A DNA stretch of 11,600 nt, from contig JAEZFE010000120.1 in the NCBI GenBank assembly GCA_023437865.1, forward strand, positions 1 through 11,600, written 5' to 3'. This DNA is from Pseudomonadota bacterium (GTDB lineage Bacteria > Pseudomonadota > Alphaproteobacteria > Rhodospirillales > Magnetospirillaceae). The position numbers were made by a program, and so were the translations under genes. Under the pieces are notes generated by a model. The model saw only the letters and a list, made by a program, of their open reading frames with translations. It had not been told where the DNA came from and searched no databases. Below, piece by piece: positions 1-6,606 of the stretch. Numbering within the stretch: position 1 is the first letter of the stretch; every line of letters begins with the position of its first letter.

Positions 1-1
1 C

Positions 2-400
2 TACCTGGTCATCCGCTTCGGTGATCTGGCGGTGCGCGGCGAGTTGGGGACGATCTTCACCTCGGGCCTGAAGAGCCTGATGTTCGTGATCGAGATCATC
101 CTGTTCGCCACCCCCGTCGTGCTGTTCAGCAAGCTACGCAACCGCACCTCGCGCCAGGGCTTGTTCGTGGGCGCGGTCGCCATGCTGCTGGGTGGCGCGC
201 TGTACCGCCTCGACGCCTTCCTGGTGGCCTATGATACCGGCCCCGGCTGGCACTATTTCCCCTCGGTTTCCGAAATGATGGTCACCATCGGCATCATCGC
301 CGCCGAGGTCCTGCTTTACATCGTCTTCGTCCGGGTCTTCCCCGTGTTCTACACCCACAAGCTCACGCCGGCCGATTTGGCCGCCGCGCACGACAAGTAA
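2..400 (+). CDS. hybB: HybB-like hydrogenase membrane subunit (NrfD family), C-terminal part
   Basis: Only the last 132 residues are present; the gene begins before the window. Three hydrophobic segments are visible, around the stretches beginning SLMFVIEIILF, GLFVGAVAMLLGGALYRLDAF and MMVTIGIIAAEVLLYIVF, followed by a short polar tail ending in AAHDK. The spacing of the helices and the GGALYRLDAFLV segment fit the end of HybB, the quinone-reactive integral membrane subunit of hydrogenase-2-type enzymes, which exchanges electrons between the quinone pool and the periplasmic hydrogenase. The complete HybC-type large subunit starts 12 nt after the stop, in the order known from hyb operons. The small subunit (hybO) and ferredoxin-like hybA would be expected upstream, outside the window. 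Identification rests on the C-terminal segment and the neighbour, so another NrfD-like subunit is possible but less likely. Confidence 0.8.
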   Translation, partial: YLVIRFGDLAVRGELGTIFTSGLKSLMFVIEIILFATPVVLFSKLRNRTSRQGLFVGAVAMLLGGALYRLDAFLVAYDTGPGWHYFPSVSEMMVTIGIIAAEVLLYIVFVRVFPVFYTHKLTPADLAAAHDK

Positions 401-404
401 GGAG
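399..404 (+). promoter_or_regulatory. Ribosome binding site deciding the TTG start of hybC
   Basis: AAGGAG overlaps the stop codon of the preceding hybB-like gene and lies 8 nt before a TTG codon at 413. No in-frame ATG fits as well, and translation from this TTG gives MSKRITIDPITRIEGH, which lines up with the usual start of HybC proteins. The TTG is therefore the probable start. Confidence 0.75.
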
Positions 405-412
405 CCACGGCT

Positions 413-2119
413 TTGTCCAAGCGTATTACCATCGACCCCATCACCCGGATCGAAGGCCATCTGCGCATCGACGTCGAAGTGGACGGCGGCAAGGTCACCA
501 AGGCCTGGTCGTCGGGCCAGATGTGGCGCGGTGTCGAACTGATCCTCTTGGGCCGCGACCCGCGCGACGCCTGGGCCATCACCCAGCGCATCTGCGGCGT
601 GTGCACCACCGTGCACGCCATCACCTCGGTCCGCGCGGTGGAAAACGCGCTGAACCTGGAAGTGCCGGTCAACGCCCAGTTCATCCGCAACATGATCGCC
701 GCGGCCCACGCCCTGCACGATCACATCGTCCACTTCTATCACCTGTCGGCGCTGGACTTCGTCGACGTGGTGTCGGCGCTCAAGGCCGATCCGGTCAAGG
801 CCTCGCAGCTGGCTGAGTCGCTGTCCGATTGGGGCAACAACTCCAAGCACGTGATGACCCAGACCCAGGAGAAGCTGAAGACCTTCGTCAGCTCCGGCCA
901 GTTGGGTCCGTTCGCCAACGGCTATTGGGGCCACCCGGCCATGAAGCTGACCCCCGAGGTCAACCTGCTGGCCGTCGCCCACTACCTCCAGGCCCTGGAA
1001 GCCCAGCGTCACGCCAGCAAGGTCGTGAGCATCCTGGGCTCCAAGTCGCCGCACATCCAGAACCTGGCGGTGGGCGGCGTCGCCAACCCCATCGACCTCA
1101 ACAGCCAGTCGAACCTGACCATCGAGCGCCTGCTGGCGGTCAAGGAGCACATCGACGCCCTGTCCGAGTTCACCCGCAAGGTCTATCTGCCCGACGTCGC
1201 CGCCATCGGCGCCTTCTATGCCGACTGGACCAAGTACGGCAAGGGCATCACCAACTACATCTCGACCCCGGACTTCCCCACCGATTCCAAGGGCACCCAG
1301 TTCCTGGTCCCCGGTGGCCACGTCCCCGATGGCGACCTCAGCAAGTACAAGCCGTTCACCCAGTTCGGCGACCAGTATTTGCGCGACGGCGTCGAGGAAT
1401 CGGTCAAGCACGCCTGGTACACCTATTCCAAGCCCGGCCCGCTGCATCCCTACAAGGGCGAGACCACGCCGCACTACACCGACTTCCAGGACGAGGGTAA
1501 GTACTCCTGGCTGAAGGCGCCGACTTTCTACGGCAAGCGCGCCCAGGTCGGCCCGCTGGCCAACGTGCTGTGCGGCCTGGCCGCCGGCCACCAGCCCACC
1601 GTCACCTACGCCACCCAGACGCTGAACACCGTGTCCAGCCTGGTCGGTTCGAAGGTCGGCCCGGAGATCCTGCACTCCACCATCGGCCGCCATGCCGCCC
1701 GCGCCATCCGTGCCGGCGTCATGACCGAGGTGCTGGCGCAGAACTGGTCCATGCTGATCGAGAACATCAACAAGGGCGACACCACCACCTTCAACAAGCC
1801 GGTCTTCCCGAAGGGCGAGGTCATGGGCTTCGGCATGCACGAAGCGCCGCGCGGCCTGCTGTCGCACTGGACCGTGATCAAGGACGGCAAGATCGCCAAC
1901 TACCAGTGCGTTGTGCCGTCGACCTGGAACGCCGGCCCGCGTGACGAGAACGACGCCATCGGCCCGTACGAAGCCTCGCTGATGGACAACCCCATCGCCG
2001 ATGCCGAACAGCCGCTGGAAGTTCTGCGCACCGTCCACTCGTTCGACCCCTGCCTGGCCTGCGCCGTGCACGTGCACGACGAAGACCAGAACGAAGTCGT
2101 TCAGGTGAAGGCGCTCTAA
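413..2119 (+). CDS. hybC: [NiFe]-hydrogenase large (catalytic) subunit, HybC type
   Basis: The 568-residue protein carries the NiFe(CN)2CO active site that splits or forms H2. The N-terminal motif RICGVCTTVH supplies Cys61 and Cys64, and the C-terminal DPCLACAVH supplies Cys547 and Cys550, the four cysteine ligands. RIEGH (Glu14) near the start is also conserved. Length and long shared stretches (NGYWGHPAMKL, HIQNLAVGGVANPI, EAPRGLLSHW, VVPSTWNAGPR) match E. coli HybC (567 residues) closely, which puts it in group 1c, the hydrogenase-2 type. The precursor should be cut after His553 to release a 15-residue tail. The mature enzyme would be exported with its small subunit, which carries the Tat signal and is not in the window. 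The start is a TTG with a good ribosome site. HybD, its likely endopeptidase, follows after a palindrome. Confidence 0.97.
   Translation: MSKRITIDPITRIEGHLRIDVEVDGGKVTKAWSSGQMWRGVELILLGRDPRDAWAITQRICGVCTTVHAITSVRAVENALNLEVPVNAQFIRNMIAAAHALHDHIVHFYHLSALDFVDVVSALKADPVKASQLAESLSDWGNNSKHVMTQTQEKLKTFVSSGQLGPFANGYWGHPAMKLTPEVNLLAVAHYLQALEAQRHASKVVSILGSKSPHIQNLAVGGVANPIDLNSQSNLTIERLLAVKEHIDALSEFTRKVYLPDVAAIGAFYADWTKYGKGITNYISTPDFPTDSKGTQFLVPGGHVPDGDLSKYKPFTQFGDQYLRDGVEESVKHAWYTYSKPGPLHPYKGETTPHYTDFQDEGKYSWLKAPTFYGKRAQVGPLANVLCGLAAGHQPTVTYATQTLNTVSSLVGSKVGPEILHSTIGRHAARAIRAGVMTEVLAQNWSMLIENINKGDTTTFNKPVFPKGEVMGFGMHEAPRGLLSHWTVIKDGKIANYQCVVPSTWNAGPRDENDAIGPYEASLMDNPIADAEQPLEVLRTVHSFDPCLACAVHVHDEDQNEVVQVKAL
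2072..2116 (+). other. Predicted C-terminal propeptide of HybC removed by HybD
   Basis: These codons give residues 554-568, VHDEDQNEVVQVKAL, after the DPCLACAVH motif. In this family the endopeptidase cuts after the final His once nickel has been inserted. The length of 15 and the ending resemble the tail of E. coli HybC. The cleavage is inferred from the family. Confidence 0.85.
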
Positions 2120-2137
2120 AGAGTATCGTGGTACACA

Positions 2138-2165
2138 CCCTCTCCCGCCCGCGGGCGGGAGAGGG
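2138..2165 (+). repeat. Perfect 28-bp palindrome between hybC and hybD
   Basis: CCCTCTCCCGCCCG is followed directly by its exact reverse complement, so a transcript could form a very stable GC-rich hairpin with a small loop. It lies 18 nt after the hybC stop and 21 nt before hybD. The sequence that follows (CTTCCTTTT) is only moderately T-rich, so full rho-independent termination is uncertain. It may attenuate transcription, protect the 3' end of the structural-gene mRNA, or be one copy of a dispersed palindromic repeat. No second copy was noticed in the window. Confidence 0.85.
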
Positions 2166-2186
2166 CTTCCTTTTACGGAGATAAGC

Positions 2187-2672
2187 ATGCGCGTGGTGGT
2201 TCTGGGTGTGGGCAACATCCTGATGTCGGACGAAGGCGTCGGGGTCCATGCGGTCACCGAACTGGCCGGGCGCTACGATGTCCCCGACAGCGTCGAGATC
2301 ATCGACGGCGGCACCTCGGGCATGGATTGCCTGGACCGCATCGCCGATGCCGATCTGCTGCTGATCGCCGATTGCATGCGCTCCAAGGACAAGGCCCCGG
2401 GCACCATCACCCGGTTGGCCGACGACGAGATCAACGCTTGGTTCAAGACCAAGATTTCGCCCCATCAGGTCGGCCTGTCCGACGTGCTGGCGGCGTGCTG
2501 TTTCCACGGCATTTCGCCCAAGCACGTGGTGCTGGTGGGCGTGCAGCCCGCCTCCTTCGAGACCAGCATGGAGCTGACCCCGGCGGTGGCCGCCGCGCTG
2601 CCCCAGGTCCTCGACCGGCTGGTGGCCGAGATCGCCGCCATGGGCGTGACCATCACCGCCAAGGCGGCGTAA
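2187..2672 (+). CDS. hybD: Hydrogenase maturation endopeptidase HybD
   Basis: The 161-residue protein is the nickel-dependent protease that removes the C-terminal tail of the large subunit, the last step in active-site closure. It opens MRVVVLGVGNILMSDEGVG, typical of the HyaD/HybD (M52) family. The nickel-recognition residues known for E. coli HybD (Glu16, Asp62, His93) fall at the same numbers here, in LMSDE, LIADC and KISPHQ. The length also agrees (164 in E. coli). The ATG start has CGGAG 6 nt upstream. Position directly after hybC, and closeness to HybD rather than HyaD or HupD, indicate that it processes the HybC encoded here. It acts in the cytoplasm. Confidence 0.95.
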   Translation: MRVVVLGVGNILMSDEGVGVHAVTELAGRYDVPDSVEIIDGGTSGMDCLDRIADADLLLIADCMRSKDKAPGTITRLADDEINAWFKTKISPHQVGLSDVLAACCFHGISPKHVVLVGVQPASFETSMELTPAVAAALPQVLDRLVAEIAAMGVTITAKAA

Positions 2673-2677
2673 GCCCC

Positions 2678-2911
2678 ATGTGCATGGCCGTGCCCTCCCG
2701 CATCATCGCCATCGACGGCCAGGTCGCCACCGTGGAGGCCTTCGGCACCACCCGGCAGACCAGCCTGATGCTGCTGGAGGGCGAGGTGGCGGTTGGCGAT
2801 TACGTCATTCTGGGCGCCGGTGGCAATTTCGCCGCCGAAGTGGTGCCCGAGGATGCCGCGCTTGAAGCGCTGGCCTATCTGTCCCAGGTCCTCGCCGACG
2901 GCCAAGCCTGA
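2678..2911 (+). CDS. Divergent HypC/HybG/HupF-type maturation chaperone (first HypC paralogue)
   Basis: The 77-residue protein begins MCMAVPSR; Cys2, exposed after removal of Met1, is the iron- and HypD-binding residue of the HypC family. The middle (TSLMLLEGEVAVGDYVIL) aligns well with the second HypC of this cluster. However, where HypC proteins carry HVG(F/Y)A, this one reads GAGGNFA, so the conserved histidine (His46 in the second copy) is a glycine. HypC proteins bind the Fe(CN)2CO precursor and the large-subunit precursor. HybG and HupF are paralogues specialised for one enzyme. Being next to hybD and a HupK-like gene, this copy may be the enzyme-specific chaperone in a HupF-like role. 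It starts 5 nt after hybD and its stop overlaps the next start by 1 nt. Family membership is clear; the exact subfamily is not. Confidence 0.85.
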   Translation: MCMAVPSRIIAIDGQVATVEAFGTTRQTSLMLLEGEVAVGDYVILGAGGNFAAEVVPEDAALEALAYLSQVLADGQA

Positions 2912-4047
2912 TGTTTTCCGAGGCCCGTCTTGAAGTCGCCCTGAGCGTGCGCGGCGGCACCGTCGCCGAGGTCCGCATCCGCTCGTCGCGTCTCGTCCAG
3001 GCGTCCAAGTTGTTCGCCGGCCGCACGCCCGGCGAAGTCACCAAATTGCTACCCACCCTGTTCGCCCTGTGCGGCACCGCCCAGGTGTTGGCCGGCATGG
3101 GCGCCATGGAGCGCGCCGGCAAGCTGGAGGTGGAGGCCGCCCACCTCCCCGCCCGCCGGTTGATGGCACTAGCCGAAATGGTCAGCGAGCATGGCCTGGG
3201 CATGGCCCGCGACTGGCCCGCCCTGGTGGGTGCCACGCCTGATTTGACCGCTGCCAAGCGCATCAAGACCGCCATGTCGGTGGTGCGCGGCGCGCTTTAC
3301 CCCACCGGCGACTGGAACCGCCCCGGCGGCGGCACGCTCGACCCGCAGCGCGAGCGCCTGATCCCCGCTTTGGCCGCAGCGAAGGGGGCTTTGACCGAGT
3401 TGCTGGGCGTCGATGCCCACGCGGCGCTCAACGACCTGCCCGCTTTTCTTGCCGGCCCGTACACTCCCGCCGCCCGCCTGCTGGCGGAAGCCGGGGCGCT
3501 GGCCGATTTCGGAGCCGCCGCCTTCCTGCCCATGCCGGAATGCCCCGACGACCTGCCGACACGCTTGGCCGAGGATGCGGACGGCGCCTATCTGGCGCGA
3601 CCCGATTGCGCCGGAACCGTGTTCGAGACCGGCCCGCTCGCCCGCATGGCCTGGCACCCGGCGGTGCGGGCGGTCATGGCCCGGCATGGCGCCGGCCTGC
3701 TGGCCCGGCTGGTGGCGCGGGTGGCTGAACTTGCATCGGCCTTGCATGAAATGGCCGAGCTCATGCAGGATCTGAAACCGGCCCCGGCCTGCGACATGGC
3801 GCTGGCCGACGGCGCCGGCATCGGCCTAGTGGAGGCCGCGCGCGGTCTGCTGGCCCATCGCGCCGAATTGGAGGGGGGGATTGTGACGCGTTATCAAATC
3901 CTGGCCCCCACCGAATGGAATTTCCACCCCCAAGGCCCGCTGGCACGCGGCCTCAAGGGCGCCGCCGCCGCCGATATCGAGCGGCGCGCCGCCTTGCTGG
4001 TCCATGCGCTCGATCCCTGCGTCGCCTGTAAGATTTTGGTGGAATAA
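2911..4047 (+). CDS. hupK: HupK-like hydrogenase assembly protein (large-subunit-like scaffold)
   Basis: The 378-residue protein looks like a degenerate hydrogenase large subunit. Near the N-terminus LFALCGTAQ keeps one cysteine (Cys54) where large subunits have RxCGxCxxxH. Near the C-terminus, TEWNFHPQGPL resembles the large-subunit segment before the last motif, and the protein ends DPCVACKILVE with Cys370 and Cys373. It lacks the His that marks the protease site and has no tail to remove. This architecture fits HupK of rhizobial hup systems, which is proposed to act with HupF as a scaffold for cofactor assembly. The adjoining HypC paralogue (1-nt overlap) supports that pairing. A 1-nt overlap also couples it to hypA. 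It is cytoplasmic with no signal peptide. The family is inferred from motifs and length, and the function from work on rhizobial HupK. Confidence 0.8.
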   Translation: MFSEARLEVALSVRGGTVAEVRIRSSRLVQASKLFAGRTPGEVTKLLPTLFALCGTAQVLAGMGAMERAGKLEVEAAHLPARRLMALAEMVSEHGLGMARDWPALVGATPDLTAAKRIKTAMSVVRGALYPTGDWNRPGGGTLDPQRERLIPALAAAKGALTELLGVDAHAALNDLPAFLAGPYTPAARLLAEAGALADFGAAAFLPMPECPDDLPTRLAEDADGAYLARPDCAGTVFETGPLARMAWHPAVRAVMARHGAGLLARLVARVAELASALHEMAELMQDLKPAPACDMALADGAGIGLVEAARGLLAHRAELEGGIVTRYQILAPTEWNFHPQGPLARGLKGAAAADIERRAALLVHALDPCVACKILVE

Positions 4048-4391
4048 TGCACGAGATGAGCCTGACCGAGGGCGTGGTGCGCATTCTGGAGGACCAGGCC
4101 GCCACCCATGGCTTTGCCAAGGTCAAGACGGTGTGGCTGGAAATCGGCGAACTTTCCAACGTGGACCCGGAAAGCATGCTGTTCTGCTTCGGCGCCATCG
4201 CCAAGGGCAGCCCTATCGCAGCCGAGGCCACGCTGGAAGTCGTGCGCGTGCCCGGCCAGGCGTTCTGCCTGGATTGCGGGGTGAATGTCGCCATCGCCAA
4301 CCGCTATGATCCCTGCCCCACCTGCGGCGGCACGGGATTGCAGGTGACCGGCGGCGATCAGATGCGGATCAAGGAATTGGAGGTGGAGTGA
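4047..4391 (+). CDS. hypA: Hydrogenase nickel-insertion protein HypA
   Basis: The 114-residue HypA delivers nickel to the large subunit together with HypB. It begins MHEMSLTEG, with His2 as the nickel ligand of the family. The zinc site is formed by two CxxC pairs, Cys74/Cys77 (CLDCG) and Cys90/Cys93 (CPTCGG). The length is standard. The ATG overlaps the stop of the HupK-like gene by 1 nt, with the purine-rich GGTGGA just upstream, and the stop overlaps the hypB start by 1 nt. The two nickel-handling genes are therefore tightly coupled. Confidence 0.97.
   Translation: MHEMSLTEGVVRILEDQAATHGFAKVKTVWLEIGELSNVDPESMLFCFGAIAKGSPIAAEATLEVVRVPGQAFCLDCGVNVAIANRYDPCPTCGGTGLQVTGGDQMRIKELEVE
4379..4386 (+). 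promoter_or_regulatory. Strong ribosome binding site of hypB
   Basis: GGAGGTGG lies inside the end of hypA, 4 nt before ATG 4391. It supports that ATG rather than the GTG at 4388, and the resulting N-terminus MCTVCGCG matches HypB proteins, where Cys2 belongs to the metal-binding motif. Confidence 0.7.
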
Positions 4392-5314
4392 TGTGCACGG
4401 TCTGCGGTTGCGGCGACGCCAAGGTCGAACACTCCCACCACCATCATCATCACGATCATGACCATGGGCACGACCATGCTCATGGGCACCACCATGACCA
4501 TGACCATGACCACGATCACGACCATCGTCACCACCACGATCATGGCGACATCCATTTCGGCCAAGGTATCGCCGGCGTCCACGTGCCGGGCATGAGCCAG
4601 TCGCGGATCATTCAGATTGAACAGGACATCCTGGGCAAGAACGACCAACTGGCCGAGGCCAACCGGGCGTGGCTGGCCGAGCGCGGCATCTTCGCGCTGA
4701 ACCTGGTGTCCAGCCCCGGCTCGGGCAAGACGACGCTGCTGTGCAAGACCATCGGGCTGCTGGCCGGCAAGCTGCCGGTGTCGGTCATCGAGGGCGACCA
4801 GCAGACCAGCAACGACGCCGACCGCATCCGCGCCACCGGGGCGCCGGCCATCCAGGTCAATACCGGCAAGGGCTGCCACCTCGACGCCCACATGGTCGGC
4901 ACCGCCTTTGGGCGCCTGAAGCCCGCCGAGGATTCGGTGCTGTTCATCGAGAATGTCGGCAATCTGGTCTGCCCCGCCGCCTTCGATTTGGGCGAGGCCG
5001 GCAAGGTCGCCATCCTGTCGGTCACCGAGGGCGAGGACAAGCCGCTCAAATACCCCGACATGTTCGCCGCCGCCGGCCTGATGATCCTCAACAAAGTCGA
5101 TCTGCTGCCGCATCTGGATTTCGATGTGGAGGCCTGCATCGCCAATGCCCGCAAGGTCAATCCGGGCATCGCGGTGCTCAAGGTCTCGGCGCGCTCGGGC
5201 GAAGGCATGGAGGAATGGCTGGCGTGGATCGCCGACGGCCGCCGCCGCGCTGTGACCGCCCGCATCGCGGCACTGGAGGCCAAGCTAGCCGCCGCCAAGG
5301 CCAGCCTGGGATGA
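4391..5314 (+). CDS. hypB: Hydrogenase nickel-incorporation GTPase HypB
   Basis: The 307-residue SIMIBI-class GTPase stores and releases nickel for HypA. The N-terminus MCTVCGCG holds the high-affinity metal site (Cys2, Cys5, Cys7). Residues 14-55 are a nickel-storage-like tract with 25 histidines in 42 positions. The G domain follows: P-loop SSPGSGKTT at 107-115, EGDQQT near 134, the metal site Cys162-His163 (GKGCHL), ENVGNLVCP with Cys194, and the guanine-specificity motif NKVD at 234-237. The His tract places it with the rhizobial/Bradyrhizobium type that also buffers nickel, rather than the E. coli type without one. ATG 4391 is preferred over GTG 4388 because MCTVCGCG is the conserved start. 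Its end overlaps the next gene by 4 nt. Confidence 0.97.
   Translation: MCTVCGCGDAKVEHSHHHHHHDHDHGHDHAHGHHHDHDHDHDHDHRHHHDHGDIHFGQGIAGVHVPGMSQSRIIQIEQDILGKNDQLAEANRAWLAERGIFALNLVSSPGSGKTTLLCKTIGLLAGKLPVSVIEGDQQTSNDADRIRATGAPAIQVNTGKGCHLDAHMVGTAFGRLKPAEDSVLFIENVGNLVCPAAFDLGEAGKVAILSVTEGEDKPLKYPDMFAAAGLMILNKVDLLPHLDFDVEACIANARKVNPGIAVLKVSARSGEGMEEWLAWIADGRRRAVTARIAALEAKLAAAKASLG
4430..4555 (+). repeat. Histidine-codon-rich tract within hypB
   Basis: This low-complexity stretch of CAT/CAC and GAT/GAC codons encodes HypB residues 14-55, alternating runs of His with single Asp and Gly residues. Such repeats are prone to length change by slippage, so the His count probably varies between strains. 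The role in nickel storage is inferred from His-rich HypB proteins. Confidence 0.9.
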
Positions 5315-6375
5315 TCACCGTTTCCCTGCCGCGTGCCGTCCCTGCGACGCTGGCGGTTGGCGCCTTCCTCAAGAACACGGTGTGCCTGACCCGGGGCGCC
5401 ACCGCCTATCTGTCCGGCGTCCACGGCGACCTCGGCACCCCCGATGCCATCGCCGCCTTCGAGGCGACGGTGGAGCGCATGGTGGCGGAAATCGGCGCCC
5501 CCACCCGCGTGGCGCACGACCTGCACCCCGATTTCCACTGCACCCGCTTCGCCCACGGCTTGGACCTGCCGCTGGTGCCAGTGCAGCACCACCACGCCCA
5601 TGCCGCCGCAATCGCGGTGGAGCACGGCCATCACGGCCCGGTCATCGGCCTGTCGCTCGACGGTTTCGGCCTTGGGCCCGGCAACGAATCCTGGGGCGGC
5701 GAATTGCTGGTCTGCGAGGGCGCCGGCTACCGCCGCCTCGGCCATCTGGCGCTGTTGGCCCAGCCCGGCGGCGACATCGCGGCCCGCGAACCTTGGCGCA
5801 TGGCCGCCGCCGCCTTGCACAAGCTGGGGCGCGGCGCCGAGATCGCCGCACGCTGGCCCGCCATGAAGCCCGCCGCCATGCTGGGCACCGTACTCGACAA
5901 GAGGCAGAATTCGCCGCTCACCTCGTCGGCAGGCCGGCTGTTCGACGCCGCCTGCGGCCTGCTCGACGTCATCCCCATCGCCAAATTCGAGGGCGAGGCG
6001 CCCATGGCGCTGGAGGCCATGGTGGACGCGCCGGTTGCGATGGAAGGCGGGTGGACGCTCGCCGGCGGCGTGCTCGACTTCTCACCGCTGCTGGCCCGGC
6101 TCGCCTCTTGCGGCGACGCCCGCGACGGTGCGAACCTGTTCCACGGAACACTGATTGCCGGCCTGGCCGAATGGTGCGCCTGGGCGGCGGAGCAGATTGG
6201 CTGCCGCACCATCACCTTGGGCGGCGGCTGCTTCTTCAACAAGCTGCTGACCGGCGGCCTGGTGCCGGCCCTGCGGCAGCGCGGGCTGGTGCCATTGACC
6301 GCGCTCAAGGTGTCGCCGGGTGATCCGGGTTTGTCTTTGGGCCAGGCGTGGATCGCCGCCCAGGTGGAGTTGTAA
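5311..6375 (+). CDS. hypF: Short HypF: Kae1-like carbamoyl-transferase domain only
   Basis: HypF makes the cyanide-ligand precursor: it carbamoylates the C-terminal Cys of HypE. Full HypF has about 750 residues (acylphosphatase, zinc finger, YrdC, Kae1-like). This protein has 354 and begins just where the last domain begins ([16 protein letters not shown]). Kae1/HypF signatures are present: DLHPDF at 70-75, VQHHHAH at 91-97 (metal-binding HxxxH), LDGFG near 116-120, [26 protein letters not shown] from 204, LGGGCFFN at 303-310, and [10 protein letters not shown] near the end. The start is ATG 5311, overlapping the hypB stop by 4 nt; the upstream sequence is hypB, with no trace of the missing domains. 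A short HypF1 exists in Ralstonia eutropha beside a full-length HypF2, so a separate N-terminal protein or second full hypF probably lies elsewhere. Confidence 0.88.
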   Translation: MITVSLPRAVPATLAVGAFLKNTVCLTRGATAYLSGVHGDLGTPDAIAAFEATVERMVAEIGAPTRVAHDLHPDFHCTRFAHGLDLPLVPVQHHHAHAAAIAVEHGHHGPVIGLSLDGFGLGPGNESWGGELLVCEGAGYRRLGHLALLAQPGGDIAAREPWRMAAAALHKLGRGAEIAARWPAMKPAAMLGTVLDKRQNSPLTSSAGRLFDAACGLLDVIPIAKFEGEAPMALEAMVDAPVAMEGGWTLAGGVLDFSPLLARLASCGDARDGANLFHGTLIAGLAEWCAWAAEQIGCRTITLGGGCFFNKLLTGGLVPALRQRGLVPLTALKVSPGDPGLSLGQAWIAAQVEL

Positions 6376-6378
6376 CCG

Positions 6379-6606
6379 ATGTGCCTCGCCCTGCCCTCGC
6401 TGGTGACTGAGCTGCTGCCCGACGACCAGGCCAAGGTCGAGTTAGGCGGCGTCACCAAGACCATCTCGCTGGCGCTGGTGGGTGACGTCGGCCCCGGCGA
6501 TTACGTCATCGTCCACGTGGGCTACGCCCTGACCAAGGTGGACCCGGACGAGGCGGAGAGGACGCTGGCGCTGTTTGCGGAAATGGCGGAAGCCGCCCCC
6601 CAATGA
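6379..6606 (+). CDS. hypC: Hydrogenase maturation chaperone HypC (canonical copy)
   Basis: The 75-residue protein has the family start MCLALPS with the essential Cys2, and the conserved VHVGYAL segment with His46. HypC forms the complex with HypD on which Fe(CN)2CO is built, and then carries the iron unit to the large-subunit precursor. It starts 3 nt after the hypF stop with GGAG 9 nt upstream, and ends with a 4-nt overlap into hypD. It differs from the earlier copy at 2678 mainly by keeping the histidine segment. This copy, next to hypD, is probably the general HypD partner. Confidence 0.96.
   Translation: MCLALPSLVTELLPDDQAKVELGGVTKTISLALVGDVGPGDYVIVHVGYALTKVDPDEAERTLALFAEMAEAAPQ

Noticed and set aside
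134..2257. A 707-residue open frame on the minus strand opposite hybC
   Set aside because: It mirrors the codon pattern of the strongly conserved hybC gene. Long antisense frames are expected in high-GC DNA, and the translation shows no recognisable motif.
4388..4390. GTG as the start of hypB
   Set aside because: ATG 4391 gives the conserved MCTVCGCG start with a strong ribosome site. The GTG would add one residue before it.
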